NCBI GenBank assembly: GCA_022578965.1
Contig: MU400538.1
Location: 62,001 to 126,000, forward strand
From: Xylaria sp. FL1777
Lineage: Eukaryota > Ascomycota > Sordariomycetes > Xylariales > Xylariaceae
DNA length: 64,000 nucleotides
Reading direction: 5' to 3'
Part shown: positions 48,426-60,321 of the stretch, piece by piece
How positions within the stretch are numbered: the stretch's first letter is position 1
How the letters are laid out: each line of letters opens with the position of its first letter
Made by a program: the position numbers and the translations under genes
Notes under the pieces: model-generated
What the model saw: only the letters and a program-made list of their open reading frames with translations
Told to the model about the DNA's origin: nothing
The model's database searches: none

Positions 48426-50238
48426 ACATAGGATGTGGCACTTTCCTTATTGTTCGTCGTCGTCATATAATTTGGTAGAAGAAAAGGACAGATGCAGAGG
48501 GATGTAGTGGTGAGAGAGGGAGGCAATAGATCGTAATAATAAGGAGGTATGTTGTACGGCCCAAGTTGACTAGCTTGGGGGATTTATTGATGCTGGGATT
48601 GGATAGAGGGCATACTACTTGGATGGTACTGTGAGTTTTAATGGTTGTTATCGTTATCATTAGCTGGGGTTGTAAGGTTCTAGGTAGTACAGCATACTAC
48701 CATACAGCATACCGCATGTCTTAAGCACCAAATAAGACCCCTGGGGAGAGGCTGGCCATACATGAGCCACATTTACCCCTCCATTGTGAGGCGGTTCCGA
48801 GTACCTACAGGCTACAGCACCTAAAAAAGTGGACACTGACTACTACGTACTTACACATGCAGCACGTCAGGCCTGCTGCCAACCTGGATACAGGTCATAT
48901 GCACACGGCGTTTATGCAGTAGGTCTCCCTTTCGAGAGCGTGACACCTTCGTGACCTTATTATCTCTGGTAGCTCTTGCTAACGCGAGTGACGTTGTTAC
49001 AACTTTTGTCCTTTTTATTCTCATTTAATATTATACTAGTTAGGTAGTTACTTAGTTTATATGCTTCAATATCAGGGATCTTGTGAGACATGCTTCTTGT
49101 GTTCGCGGGAAAGTTACTAGTTCCTCTCAAGAACTAGTAGAATAAAATGTGACAATGCGTTTACTATTGGTTCCAGCAATGCTTTAAGTTAATACTTGAA
49201 GGAACATATATCGTCCTGATCTCATGGCGATGAGTATTGGCCGTAGTACTTTTATTTCTTTTTTCTCTCTTTCCCGTTCTTTTCTTTTTCTTTTTCTCTA
49301 GTCCGTTAGCTCTCATACAGAGAGAGAGAGAGTGGAACATGCTATGGGCGATAAGAGCTGGGTAAGGTTTGCTGGCCAGGATTCTAATGTTGCTAATTCT
49401 TGAATTTACGAAAGATAATCTTGAAATATAGATACATACCCGCCTCACGTTAGGCATTACCTTGCTTTCAACTAGGATTAATACCTACCAGTACATGTTT
49501 AGAAGTCAGGTGTTGATTTGATATAGTGTGTCGGAAAGTGATGAAATTAATGCATGGCCCCGGGCTGTTAATCTACCCGCATTCTTCGTACATGTACTGA
49601 CTTACCTATTCGGTAATTCGCGGTCAATCTAAGTACATAATGCAAGCGCTCTCCCGGCCCCAAATACCTAACATAGTAAGCGAGTGAAGTGTAAGTCGGT
49701 ACGGTACCTACCTAGTAAGCCAATTGAATTTCCACGTGTATACTGCAGTGGTCTAACACCTACATACCTCTTGTATCCGTACCATGAAAGCATGAAGCTG
49801 GTGTGACCAACCATCCATCCATTCATTCATTCATTCCTTGCCTTGACTTTTCGTTTCTTGTGTTTTGCCGACGCGGGAACTTGTCCACGCCATAGCAATT
49901 GATCCCTGGCGCGGGGGTGTCACTCGTTTTATTGTTGAGAGCAAACTCCATATTGTTAGTTATAGTATAATTGCGCCCCAGAAAATATATCCGAAGCTGC
50001 CGCTGGCCACCGACGAACTTGATTCTTTGCGCCATCCACTCGTTTTCTCTTCGCGCCGTCGAACCCATCGCGTCGGTTCGTACTCGCGCTTCGACATATT
50101 CCGGCCTTGCATCGTCTTGCGCCTTGCGAGGACACCCATCGCCCGAGTTTGTTGCGCTCCCCCGCCGACTAGCGATGTTGTCACGCCCGCCGCCTTGCGG
50201 TTCGACACAATCACCTCTTTAATACCTCCTCACTCGTT
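48426..50238. promoter_or_regulatory. Divergent promoter region between vps9 and the dnf3-type gene
   Basis: No gene is supported. It contains a CT-rich tract at 49253-49305, a GA run at 49320-49333, a 9-bp inverted repeat with a 7-nt loop at 49115-49139, AGGTA/TACCT motifs near 49705-49770, a CACGTG at about 49733 and an ATCC/ATTC repeat at 49812-49836. Confidence 0.65.
49812..49836. repeat. ATCC/ATTC tetranucleotide repeat
   Basis: Two ATCC units followed by about four ATTC units, some 400 bp before the flippase start. Confidence 0.85.
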
Positions 50239-53200
50239 ATGTCTCCGATGGGCCAACCTTCCGGCCATGGCATAGGAACAGACGGCACAAGTCCTGGTCG
50301 GTCGTGGAAGACGTGGCCACGCAGAACGTCCCGTGTCTTGCGAACGACGGTGTACGACCACGCCGCCCAGTGGTACCGGGCCTTTTTCCTCGAGGCTATC
50401 CTTCGACAGAAGCCCCTCAAACCCTCCAAAGACGGTCGCCATGTCCCTCTACAAGTCGGCCATGATCGCCAGTCTCTCGTCGACCAGAGACGCGGCCATC
50501 CTTACATATCCAACGCCATCCGTACTTCCCGCTACACCGTATACGACTTCGTGCCGAAGCAGCTGATCTTCCAGTTTACGAGGCTGTCCAATGCCTACTT
50601 TTTGGCAATCGGCATTCCTCAGACGATTCCGGGATTGAGCACCACCGGCAACTACACGACCATTATCCCTCTGCTCTTTTTCGTCTTCCTGACTATACTG
50701 AAAGAGGGTTACGACGACTATAAACGACATCGTCTAGACACGCTTGAGAATGCAAATGCTACAACCGTCTTGAGACCACGTGCGTTAGGCGCGAATCCGA
50801 GTGCGATAAGACGGCTATGGTCTAGTAAAAAGCCTCCAATCATAACCTACGATGCTGAACCCGATGGCGATGGCAAGGATGACGATTACTGTTGGACCCG
50901 GGTCGAATGGAGAGAGGTCAAGGTTGGGGATATTGTCAAGCTTCGCCGAGATGAGGCGGTTCCCGCCGACCTTGTTCTCCTTCATGCAACCGGCGAGAAC
51001 GGCATAGCTTATATCGACACCATGGACCTAGACGGTGAAACCAATCTTAAGAGTAGGGAATCCCTTCAAGACTTCAAGGAATGCGATACGATAGCTGGGC
51101 TTCGGTCGACCGCTGCCGAATTTGTAGTCGAAGACCCTAACCCGGATTTATATCACTTTGACGGGCGAGTTGCCATAAACGGAAAAACTTTACCTCTCAC
51201 TTCGAATCAAGTAATTTATCGCGGGAGCACCATTAGAAACACGAATTGCGTTATTGGCATTGTCATTAATACTGGAGAAGAGTGCAAGATTCGCATGAAC
51301 GCAAATCAACACCCAGATGCGAAGAAACCGGCACTCGAAGCGATGGCGAATAAGATAGTTATTACACTCGTTTTCTATGTCATTGTTCTCACTGCTGGCT
51401 CTTCTGTTGGCTATGTCATATGGCGAGCGGCGACGGAACGTAAATCCTGGTACATTGCCAACGCTACTGTTGAGCTCAAACAGATTATCATTGGCTATGC
51501 AATTCAGTATAACAACATCGTTCCTCTGTCCATGTATGTGACGCTGGAGCTCACGAGAATTGGCCAGCTACTTTTGCTGAATGGTGACATCGACATGTAC
51601 GATGAGGTAACCGATACACCAGCGCGATGCAATACCAACACCATTCTTGAGAATCTTGGCCAAGTCAGCTATGTGTTCTCCGATAAGACGGGCACATTAA
51701 CAGACAACATTATGAAATTTCGAAAAATGAGTATCGCTGGGACGTCTTGGCTTCACGAGACGGATCTGTCCGAGGATCAGGAAATAAATAGACAAACTAC
51801 CAATTCTCACACACTCTCGCCAAGCAAGTCTCTTGACACCAGTAGTGCTCTATATGAAGATATCGAGTTATTCTCCATTGCCTCCCCGAATACAGCCACC
51901 TTCCCCCCGAGGAGGAGATCTTCACAATGGAGGTCTACCGGTCGGCCTAACAATGTGCAGCCGGAGCTTACTACTTCAGAGCTCTTAGAGTACATTAGGT
52001 TGCGCCCAGCATCGTACTTCGCAACACGGGCTAGAGACTATATATTGTGTCTAGCACTCTGTCATACGTGTCTCCCGGAAATGAAAGATGGACGACTTGA
52101 GTATCAATCTTCGTCCCCTGATGAACTGGCTCTTGTACAAGCAGCTCGTGAACTTGGGTACTTCGTTACTCACAGGTCTTCTCAGTCTGTGACACTTCGA
52201 GTCAGTTCAGAAAGTGGGAATGATCGAATTGATACCTACCAGATTCTCGATGTTATTGAGTTCAGTAGTAAACGAAAGCGTATGTCCATTCTCGTGCGTT
52301 ACCCGGACGGGCGGATCTGTCTCATTTGCAAGGGTGCCGACTCAGCGATCATGCCGAGGTTGAATTTAGCCCAGCTGGCCAAAGAAAAAGCTTCAGAGGT
52401 GCGCAAAAGTGTTGATCTCGAACGCGAGATGGTGCGCCGGAGCGAGCAGTTAGAAGTCCGGAATAGCTTTGGTGGACGCCCAAGCTTCACGTTGCGTCGT
52501 AGCTTTGCAACAAATCGAGACAGTCTTGATGCAACTCAACTAGCAAAACGGCCAGTTCTTGAGCGTAGTAGGTCAGTAGAGCCTTCAAGGTCTCGCGTAT
52601 CCGAAGATAAGAGTCGACCTTCCCTTAACATTCGCACCACATCTCTGGATGTCGTGAAAAGACTATCACGAACAGGTCCCTTAACTCCCGTATCGCCAGC
52701 TCAAAACAAATTCAGTTTCCTCGAGGAACCCTCGATAATGGATGAGGCTACCGTTTTCGATCGGTGTTTTAGGCACCTAGATGAGTTTGCCACGGAAGGA
52801 CTTCGCACACTTCTTGTTACTCGCAAATTCATTCCTGAAGCGGAGTATGTGGCATGGAAAGAGATTTATCACAAAGCTACAACCAGTTTAATAGATCGCC
52901 AAGACAAGATCGAGGATGCGGGTGAACAAATTGAGCAGACGTTGGATCTTGTTGGTGCAACTGCCATCGAAGACAAGCTTCAAGTCGGCGTGTCTGAAAC
53001 CATTGACAAGCTTCGACGCGCCAATATCAAAATTTGGATGCTGACGGGGGATAAGCGTGAGACCGCTATTAACATAGCGCATTCGGCACGGATTTGCCGT
53101 CCTAGTTCTGATATCTTTATTCTCGATTCCTCGAAAGGGGGCTTAGAGAGCCAGATCCGAGACATTGTAGAAGACCTGCAGAGCGGAACCATTCATAGCG

Positions 53201-54482
53201 TCGTCGTGATAGATGGACAGACCCTTGCTGCCGTGGAGAAATCGCCGATCCTTGCCGACCTCTTCTATACTCTCATTCCAACAATCGACTCCGTTATATG
53301 CTGCCGTGCATCGCCGGCTCAAAAATCTACGATTGTCAAAGCTATCCGGCAACGAGTCCCGAAAGCCCTGACACTGGCCATCGGAGATGGAGCGAACGAC
53401 TTAGCCATGATTTCAGCCTCCCATGTGGGTGTAGGAATATCCGGTAAGGAAGGCTTGCAAGCTGCTCGTGTTGCCGACTATTCAATTGCACAGTTCCGCT
53501 TCTTGCAACGGCTTCTTCTTGTCCATGGCCGGTGGAACTATGTGAGAACGGGAAAATTCATTTTGGCGACGTTCTGGAAGGAGATGTTCTTCTACCTGCC
53601 TACCGCCATGTACCAACGGTATAATGGTTATACAGGGACAAGCTTGTACGAGAGTTACAGTTTGACAGTTCTCAACATTTTGTTCACGAGCTTATGTGTT
53701 CTCTGCATGGGCATCTGGGAGCAGGATCTTCGTGCCGAGACGCTCCTCGCTGTTCCAGAGCTATATGTCCATGGTCAGCGGAATCGTGAGCTGAATTTCT
53801 TTAGATTCATAACCTGGATAATTGCGGCCGTCATCGACGGCACGCTCGTATGGATTCTCCTTTGGCTCGGGTACAACGTGCTTGGCCGACCTCGCGACAA
53901 TGGCCTCTTCGCCTTCGGTGACCTAGCATTTTCCGTTGGCATTTTGTGGACTAATTGGAAACTCTTGTAAGTTGTCTCCGGCATCAGCTCATGAAAACAG
54001 TCTACTAATAGCCAACCAGTATCATGGAAACACATTATAAATCGGCCATTATCCTGGGGGCATTCGGTATTACCGTCTCTGGTTGGTTTGCTTGGCAAGG
54101 TTTCCTTTCAGGTGTTTACACTCCTCAGCCAAGTCCATACGCTGGCCGGGGCGCCTTCGTAAACACATTTGGCAAAGACGTTTTATGGTGGGCTTTACTC
54201 GTCGGTGTCCTGTTTGTACTTATCGCCGTCGACATCGCATTCAAATTCGCGAAACGAAGCCTGATCAAGTACGGTCTGTGGAGTTGGCCACCATGGCGAA
54301 GAAGAGATGCGGACGAGAATCCCGAAAATTGCGAGAATTGGGATCGTCAGCTCTGGCAGGAGCTAGAGCAGGATCCGGTAATCAGAGAGCAACTCCGACA
54401 AATCCTTCTGGACGAACAGCAAGGTCGACCTAGGACTATGGAGATGGCTGGAGATGAGGTGAATTTAGAGGGCGGGGCTTGA
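50239..54482 (+). CDS. dnf3: P4-type ATPase, phospholipid flippase of the Dnf3 (DnfD) class
   Basis: P4-ATPases move phospholipids to the cytosolic leaflet of late-secretory membranes. Exons 50239-53966 and 54020-54482 flank a 53-nt intron (GTAAGT...ACCAG, phase 2) and give 1396 residues. The start at 50239 is the first ATG of the frame. KDGRHVPL, SRYTVYDFVPKQL and STTGNYTTIIPL place it in the Dnf3 subgroup. DGET is at 265-268, VPLSMYVTLE replaces the usual PISL helix, and the phosphorylation motif DKTGTLTDN starts at Asp482, followed by FRKMSIAGTSWLH typical of Dnf3. MLTGDKRETAINIAHSAR and GDGANDLAMISASHVGVGISG complete the catalytic set. About ten membrane helices are expected. A Ser/Arg-rich insert (about 715-835) lies in the nucleotide-binding domain. 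The C-terminus ends in an acidic, Gln-rich tail. Confidence 0.96.
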
Positions 54483-56142
54483 AGCATATAGAACGGCATA
54501 TAACGGCATTTGCAATGGCGTTTTCGGTAATACGCATTTATGACTATGCGACACTTGAGCGAAGCATCCGATAGATCTTGCGGCTTCATTATTTGGTTAG
54601 TCATATTTTTGGTCACCATTTTTTGGTCGATTGTTACGCAGATACCCTGTATCTTAGCACGATAGACAGCACTGCACATACTACTGTTCTTGGATATAGA
54701 CAACTCTAGATTTTGTATATAGGAATACTGCGCTTTCTGGATATTTAGTTTGATCACTTGGGACATATGAAATTTGGAAATTTTGATTGATACTGTCTCG
54801 ACTTGCAATTGAATCATTCTTTATTTTCAGACAATTTTGCAACCCCTTCCCCTTTTAACATGTTTACATATACATAGGTAGGTAGGTATGTAGAGTTACC
54901 ACCTGATCCACCTTTATACCGAAGCTCACATTTAAGAAACATGATGACTGAGAGGTAAGTAAATTCAAGTGTTTACTATCTAAATCATACATGAGACATA
55001 TATACAAGGATTAGCATGGGCTCGAAGTCGAAGTATGTTTAGGTATTGTCCCTATAAGTTACGTGAAACCAACCTCGGCCTCTACCTACTCTAGAAAAAC
55101 GACAGCATGACGATCAGAGGCCGCCTCGCGACGCACTTGCATGTGCGCTAACCTCGCTGAGATTAAACTTGCGCTTCGACTAGGCGAGGTAGGGTCTCTG
55201 GAATCGCGGGGTATTGGGGAGGGGAGGGGGAAGTGGGTGTGCTAGGTGGACAAGGTGGGAAGTATGGGGAAGTGGGAGTCGTTGCGGGAGACATTTTCTG
55301 GGGTTATGTTTGAAGATGGGGGTTGGAGTTGGACTAGGGTTGAAGTTGGTGCTTGTGTCTTGTGTTTTGTTTTGTTTCTATCTGGATTTGAGGGAATTGA
55401 TGGGCGGAGATTGGAAGGACTTTATAACCTCGTTGAGCTTCTCTTAGGTATAAATCATTGTGAATCTAGATCCGGGGGTTTCTTTTTAGGAGACAATTGG
55501 GTATATGATCGTTGAGACATGGCGTTTGAGCTTCTGCAGATGTTATTGTTGAGGGTTCTTTGTGCTCTTTATAGAAGCTTTATTTGAGACTGCTAGCAGT
55601 GGCTGAATAGCAATTGTTCTCCTACCTCAATGTCCACTTGTTATCAATATAGTAGCATTCAATCGTAGATGAATGATATTGTGTATGGTTTGATTCTTGA
55701 TTTGGTGATTTTGATCAGAACATCGAGATGTCATCACCCCTGCCTATATCATAATGAATGTTACATTCCCCGAAGCCGCGCTGCGCACACCGAACGACTC
55801 TATATGTTAATTGAGGTGGAGAAAGCGCTCAGATACATCCTAATTATCCCGGGTAACAACTTCCATTCGCTATACTGAAGCCGGCCGTAGGTTACGGCCC
55901 GCGGTCGTGCCCGGTCGATTATGGTTCCGGGATGCAGTGTACGTCATTTGCGACACTTCCAGAACGCCCACTCTACCAAAATTTCTTTTGCCGAAGAAAC
56001 GTCGGGGAACCTGGTATAAATACGATAGCATATGCCGTGATTGATGATGCAAGGGAACCATCATACGCTGTCTTCTCCAGACAGTCAGAAAACACCAGCA
56101 GCTGGGCTCAACAGAAGCGTCAAGGGTAATCCAAGCTGGAAT
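54483..56142. other. Intergenic region between the flippase and lactonase genes
   Basis: No gene is supported. A three-unit AGGTA run lies near 54876-54890, a G-rich block with a G-quadruplex motif at 55216-55237, and a short GCCGTA/TACGGC hairpin near 55883-55898, about 250 bp before the lactonase start. The remaining short frames have no motifs. Confidence 0.6.
55216..55237 (+). other. G-quadruplex motif
   Basis: Four G tracts of 4, 4, 5 and 3 bases with loops of 1, 1 and 4 bases on the plus strand. This meets the usual G3+N1-7 rule. It sits within a longer G-rich stretch (55205-55300) between two genes. Confidence 0.8.
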
Positions 56143-57890
56143 ATGACGACGTTCACTTCTCTGGCACTAGCTGCTGTGTCGGTCGGTGTGGCCATTGCTG
56201 CTTATAGCGATGGCGCCGACGGAATTTTTGGTCGCGGATTCGAAATTCCAGCTCAGGCTCAGTTCATCGATCAGAAAGCATTCAGTGTTCTGCCCTCCGT
56301 TCTACCCCCAAGCGAGTTCAACCTGACGAACGTAAGTTGTTGTCCATAGCATCTTATGAGCAGGAATAACAATTGATCATTTGCTCAGATCTTTGTTCCT
56401 CCTGGCTATGACCTTGCCGCTCTGAAAGAAAAGCCGTTCCATGTCTACGATAGCGAATTTTACGATGTAATTGGGTCAAATCCCACCTTGACGCTCATTG
56501 CCCAGAGCGATACAGATCCTATATTCCATGAAGCTGTTGTGTGGTATGATGCGGGGCCAATATATTATCGTGGAGATCCAATTTTGACCGAGTCGCATTC
56601 AGGTACCCCCCAACTAACGAGGTGTTCTTCGTGCAAAGCGCTGGGGCACCGGCTACTGGCACAGGTACGAGGGGATTTGCTAATAAATTTTATCTCCCTA
56701 GTTCTGTTCAATAACTTATTGCTAAACTCTGATTTAAAGGTCTGAATAAATCGGCCATCATCCAAAAGATCAGTCTTGCCGAGGCCGAGGCTGTTTCTGC
56801 TACGCGTAACGCGACGGGTCAGGTCAAAGTCCATGTTGTCGACTCAAATCCTACAATTCTAAATCCCAATGGTAAACTTTGAAATCGTTTCTTTTTTGGC
56901 GAATTGGGCTAATTGGTGGCGTAGGGGCGATCCGCTACAAGGACAGTATTCTATTCGCATCCGAGGGTCAGGGGGCATACAAACAGGCCGAGCTTGTGAT
57001 AATGAACCCCAGAGAACCATACAATACCACGGGTAAGCGATAACTATCACTGAGCGAAATATTCTATTTGAAAATTTCTAACAAGAGACAAAGTTCTCCT
57101 AAACAATTATTTTGGGCGCCAGTTCAGTTCCCTGAATGACATAGCCATCAACCCACGGAATAAAGATGTGTATTTTACAGACCCCATATATGGGCGACTC
57201 CAGGATTTCAGACCAAAGGAAGGGCTCCCACACCAAGCGTATCGGTACAATGATAGGACCGGTGCTGTCACAGTCGTGGCTGATGAACTTAGCCAACCGA
57301 ACGGTTTGTTCCTGAGAGCCTATACGACACCTACGTCATTTGAGTGCTGATTCCATCCCATAGGGATAGTATTCTCTCCTAACGGTTCGCATGCGTACAT
57401 CGCCGACACCGGGGCTCAACGCGTCTTCTGGGGAGTAAATGCGACTTTTCCGGCTACGATGTGAGTTGGCGCTGTGCTGCTCTTTATGCATCGTCCTCGA
57501 GATACAGACCGCTAATTCAGAGCCCAGTTACCGATATGACGTCGAAGGTGATGGGACATTTTCGAACCGGAAAGTCTTCGCACATGTCCACGCAGGGGTC
57601 CCAGATGGTATGAAGAGCCCTCAGCATTCCTCTAGATTACTTGTTAGGCTGACTGTAATTCCATAATACTAGGCATCCATGTTGACACAAAGGGTCGTCT
57701 CTACGCTGGCTGTGGCGATGGCGTTCACGTCTTTAATCCCTCTGGAACCTTAATCGGCAAAATATTCCTTGGTCAAACTTCGGCGAACTTCAACTTCGCC
57801 GGAGACGACGGCATGGTCATCTGTGCGGAGACGGAGCTCTTCTATGCGAAAATCGCAGCTACTAGCGGCGCATACACCGACGATGATTAG
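56143..57890 (+). CDS. Secreted SMP-30/gluconolactonase-like lactonohydrolase
   Basis: Beta-propeller enzymes of this family hydrolyse sugar-acid and other lactones. Nine exons: 56143-56331, 56389-56543, 56603-56664, 56740-56871, 56925-57032, 57094-57303, 57364-57460, 57528-57607 and 57673-57890. All phases close, giving 416 residues. Introns are 53-75 nt. Residues 1-20 (MTTFTSLALAAVSVGVAIAA) form a signal peptide, so it is probably secreted. Core motifs include FHEAVVWYPPTNEVFFVQSA, then LNDIAINPRNKDVYFTDP with the Asn/Asp expected to bind the metal, then GIVFSPNGSHAYIADTG, and GIHVDTKGRLYAGCGDGVHV near the end. NPT, NAT and NTT sequons fit secretion. Similarity is to fungal lactonohydrolases; the substrate is unknown. 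It is the first gene of a possible cluster. Confidence 0.9.
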
Positions 57891-58114
57891 GTGCTGTAGC
57901 GTCGGTTAGGGCTGCTCATGAGGAAACCTAGGACATTTTGGGTGCTCAATAGCATTGATTCCGGACCTACTCTGATGTGGTTTTGTGGCTCTAGCTCCTG
58001 TGCGCCTAGAATGCTTAATACAATCATCCCACGCGATATTAGCTAGCTGGCATAGTGGTAGATAAAAGAACAATTAGGAATTACCAATAGATTGCATGTA
58101 TAGATACTACATAA

Positions 58115-59083
58115 TTATTTCTTCAATGAATCAACGTACTCCTTAACGATATCGTCAGCGCTCTCGTCCTTCGTCAATCCTAGTCTCATCGGGGTAGTGG
58201 TATCAAAATCCGGCGACCAGCTCCTCAAAATGCGCTCCAGATCCGGGTTCGTCTCCTCCTTCAACAACTTCAGCTTATCTTCGCCCCCGTGCTTCGCCAG
58301 CGCATCCATGAGCTCCTGTATAGAGACGGAGACGCCGGGGATGTTGATGTGTCGGATATGCCTGGGTAACTTGTCGGAGTCCATATGCAGCACGCGGAAC
58401 AGGTTCTCCTGCAGACTGCTCGGGGAGCAGAGGAACGAGCGGAACGAGCGGTCGCAGAGCGGGATAACGCATTCCTCGCCGTTCATAGGCTCACGAATCA
58501 TCCCTGACAGGAAGGATGAGGCAGCATTCGTTGGCCTCCCTGGCCGCACCACGACGCTCGGGAACCGCAGGATGAAGGCGTTAATGAAGCCCTTGCGGTG
58601 CATGTCGTTGATGAAGACCTCGCTCGCTAGCTTGTGCGCCCCGTACGTGCCCTCGGGCGTCGGCGTGACGTCGTCGGTGACTATTGCGGGCAGCGGCTGT
58701 CCGTAAACAGCCTGCGACGACGAGTAGATGACGCGCACCCCGGGGTTCGTGGCGCGAAGCGCGAGCAGGACGTCTCGCACGCTGTTCACGTTCACCGCGA
58801 GCGACAGGTCGAAGTTCGCTTCCGACCCTGCCGACATGATCCCGTGGAAGAGGAATACGGCGTGTAGCGGCTGCGCCGCAGCGAGCAGTGTCTTGATGAA
58901 CGACACGTCTGTTATGTCGCCCTTTATACACCGCGCGTTCTGCGGGTACTTCACGTCAGATGGCACTACGGGGTCGACCAGGTCTGTCAGCACCACGTTG
59001 TACTCTGGTTCGTTCAGTAGGCGCCTTGCTATAAGAGGGCCGACGAGCCCGCCGGCGCCGGTGATGAGGATGGTTTTCGACAT
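58115..59083 (-). CDS. NAD-dependent epimerase/dehydratase-family dehydrogenase, D-erythronate dehydrogenase-like
   Basis: An intronless 322-residue extended short-chain dehydrogenase. The Rossmann motif TGAGGLVG begins at Thr8 (Gly9, Gly12, Gly15), with VVLTDL giving the Asp that favours NAD. The catalytic set is Ser122/Ser123 in YSSSQAVYG, Tyr147 and Lys151 in YGAHK. RFPSVVVRPGRPTNAASSFL is characteristic of the D-erythronate dehydrogenase (DenD) branch, which oxidises C4 sugar acids; oxidation of a related sugar acid is plausible. No signal peptide, so probably cytosolic. It ends 224 bp from the lactonase stop, tail to tail. GC at third positions is high compared with the neighbours on both sides. 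The 5' flank is CT-rich on the plus strand. Confidence 0.93.
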   Translation of the reverse strand: MSKTILITGAGGLVGPLIARRLLNEPEYNVVLTDLVDPVVPSDVKYPQNARCIKGDITDVSFIKTLLAAAQPLHAVFLFHGIMSAGSEANFDLSLAVNVNSVRDVLLALRATNPGVRVIYSSSQAVYGQPLPAIVTDDVTPTPEGTYGAHKLASEVFINDMHRKGFINAFILRFPSVVVRPGRPTNAASSFLSGMIREPMNGEECVIPLCDRSFRSFLCSPSSLQENLFRVLHMDSDKLPRHIRHINIPGVSVSIQELMDALAKHGGEDKLKLLKEETNPDLERILRSWSPDFDTTTPMRLGLTKDESADDIVKEYVDSLKK

Positions 59084-60321
59084 CGTGGAAAAGGGATAGA
59101 GTATGTCTGTTCGTTTCCCCCCCTTTTTTAGATTGCTTCCTTTCTCTTACACACTCGCTCTCTCTCTCTTTCTTTCGCAGGGCGTAATGTGATCGCTATT
59201 CCTATTCGTATTCTGCACGCTCAGAGAAATATTACATATAGGAGCATAAGAAAGGATGAAAATAGAAAACTTCAAAGATGTTCAAGCTCCAAAAATGAAC
59301 CGTCCGGGGCTCAATATCGCGAGATCGCGGGGAATGAGGGGTTTGGAGTCATCGTGCGGAGTGCGTGGGGGATGAAATTGGGGGGCACTCGTAGTGTCTG
59401 AAGCCGTGGAGTTGGAAATCGATGATGGCATGGCCAATGATGTGAGCGCCGATAGCGTTGCGTAGTAGCTAGCTCTCGCTCAGTCTCATAGTATAAGACG
59501 GCTGTTGTTTGCGCTTGTGATTTCGTTAGATGGCACGAAGAATAGAGAGACAGTTCGAACGGGATACTCGGTAACAAGTCAAGTTGATCAATAAACTTAG
59601 CTACAAAATGAGATCCAGGACGCATATTATACCCTAGCTTAAAGGGAATAACTTCCGTCATGACGCCGCTTTTCTAGTACGTCAATAGCAGACCACGCCC
59701 ATTGGTGAGTTTTGGGACCCTCACTAGTCCCCCAAGTGCGCATACAAGTAGAAGCTGAGAATAGCAAATCGAAGTGATACTCGTCTGTCTTTTGGCGACC
59801 TTTGGTTGCTCAGAGCTCCAGTGTTTTCTCTGTGTCCAGCATCTCGGAATTCTTATCTCTCCGGCTTCCGACTAAACGGACATGGCGTTTACGAAAACAA
59901 CGCATTCCGCAGAAATCATGAGACAAGGCATAATAGACGAATCCCTCTGACAAATGAATGAGCATTATATCGCCAAGTTCGTGCGCCAGTGCTTATGACC
60001 ATTGAAAGGAAGAGTAACACAATCTATGTAAATAAGCATCGCTTCTGCTCGGACAATCCATGAGTAGCGAACACCGAAATATTATACTGCGGAACATCTG
60101 GTATACCGATGCCCTACCTCTCGTACGAATCGTAAATGCGATTTGCCCAGAAGCCCTCGCCGATGATGACAGCGACATCGACAAACCAATAGCCTCTTCG
60201 GTAAGCTTGTCCAGATATAAAATGCGAGAAATCTCGAAATCATGGAGGACAACAAACACCCATCTTGTTTTTTATCGGAAGCACTCAGCATAGAGCCAAA
60301 CAATTCGACAGTCTCAATATA
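59084..60321. promoter_or_regulatory. Divergent promoter region of the epimerase and monooxygenase genes
   Basis: The two genes diverge from this 1.24 kb region. A C-run and CT repeat at 59119-59177 lie just before the epimerase start. Short frames at 59311-59661 and 59993-60303 (77-116 codons) on both strands show no family motif; I leave them out. Confidence 0.6.

Noticed and set aside
49115..49139. 9-bp hairpin TACTAGTTC with 7-nt loop
   Set aside because: Expected by chance at this length; no T-run or gene end gives it a terminator role.
58275..58931. Alternative frames on both strands over the epimerase gene
   Set aside because: Shadows of a complete, motif-bearing 322-codon frame.
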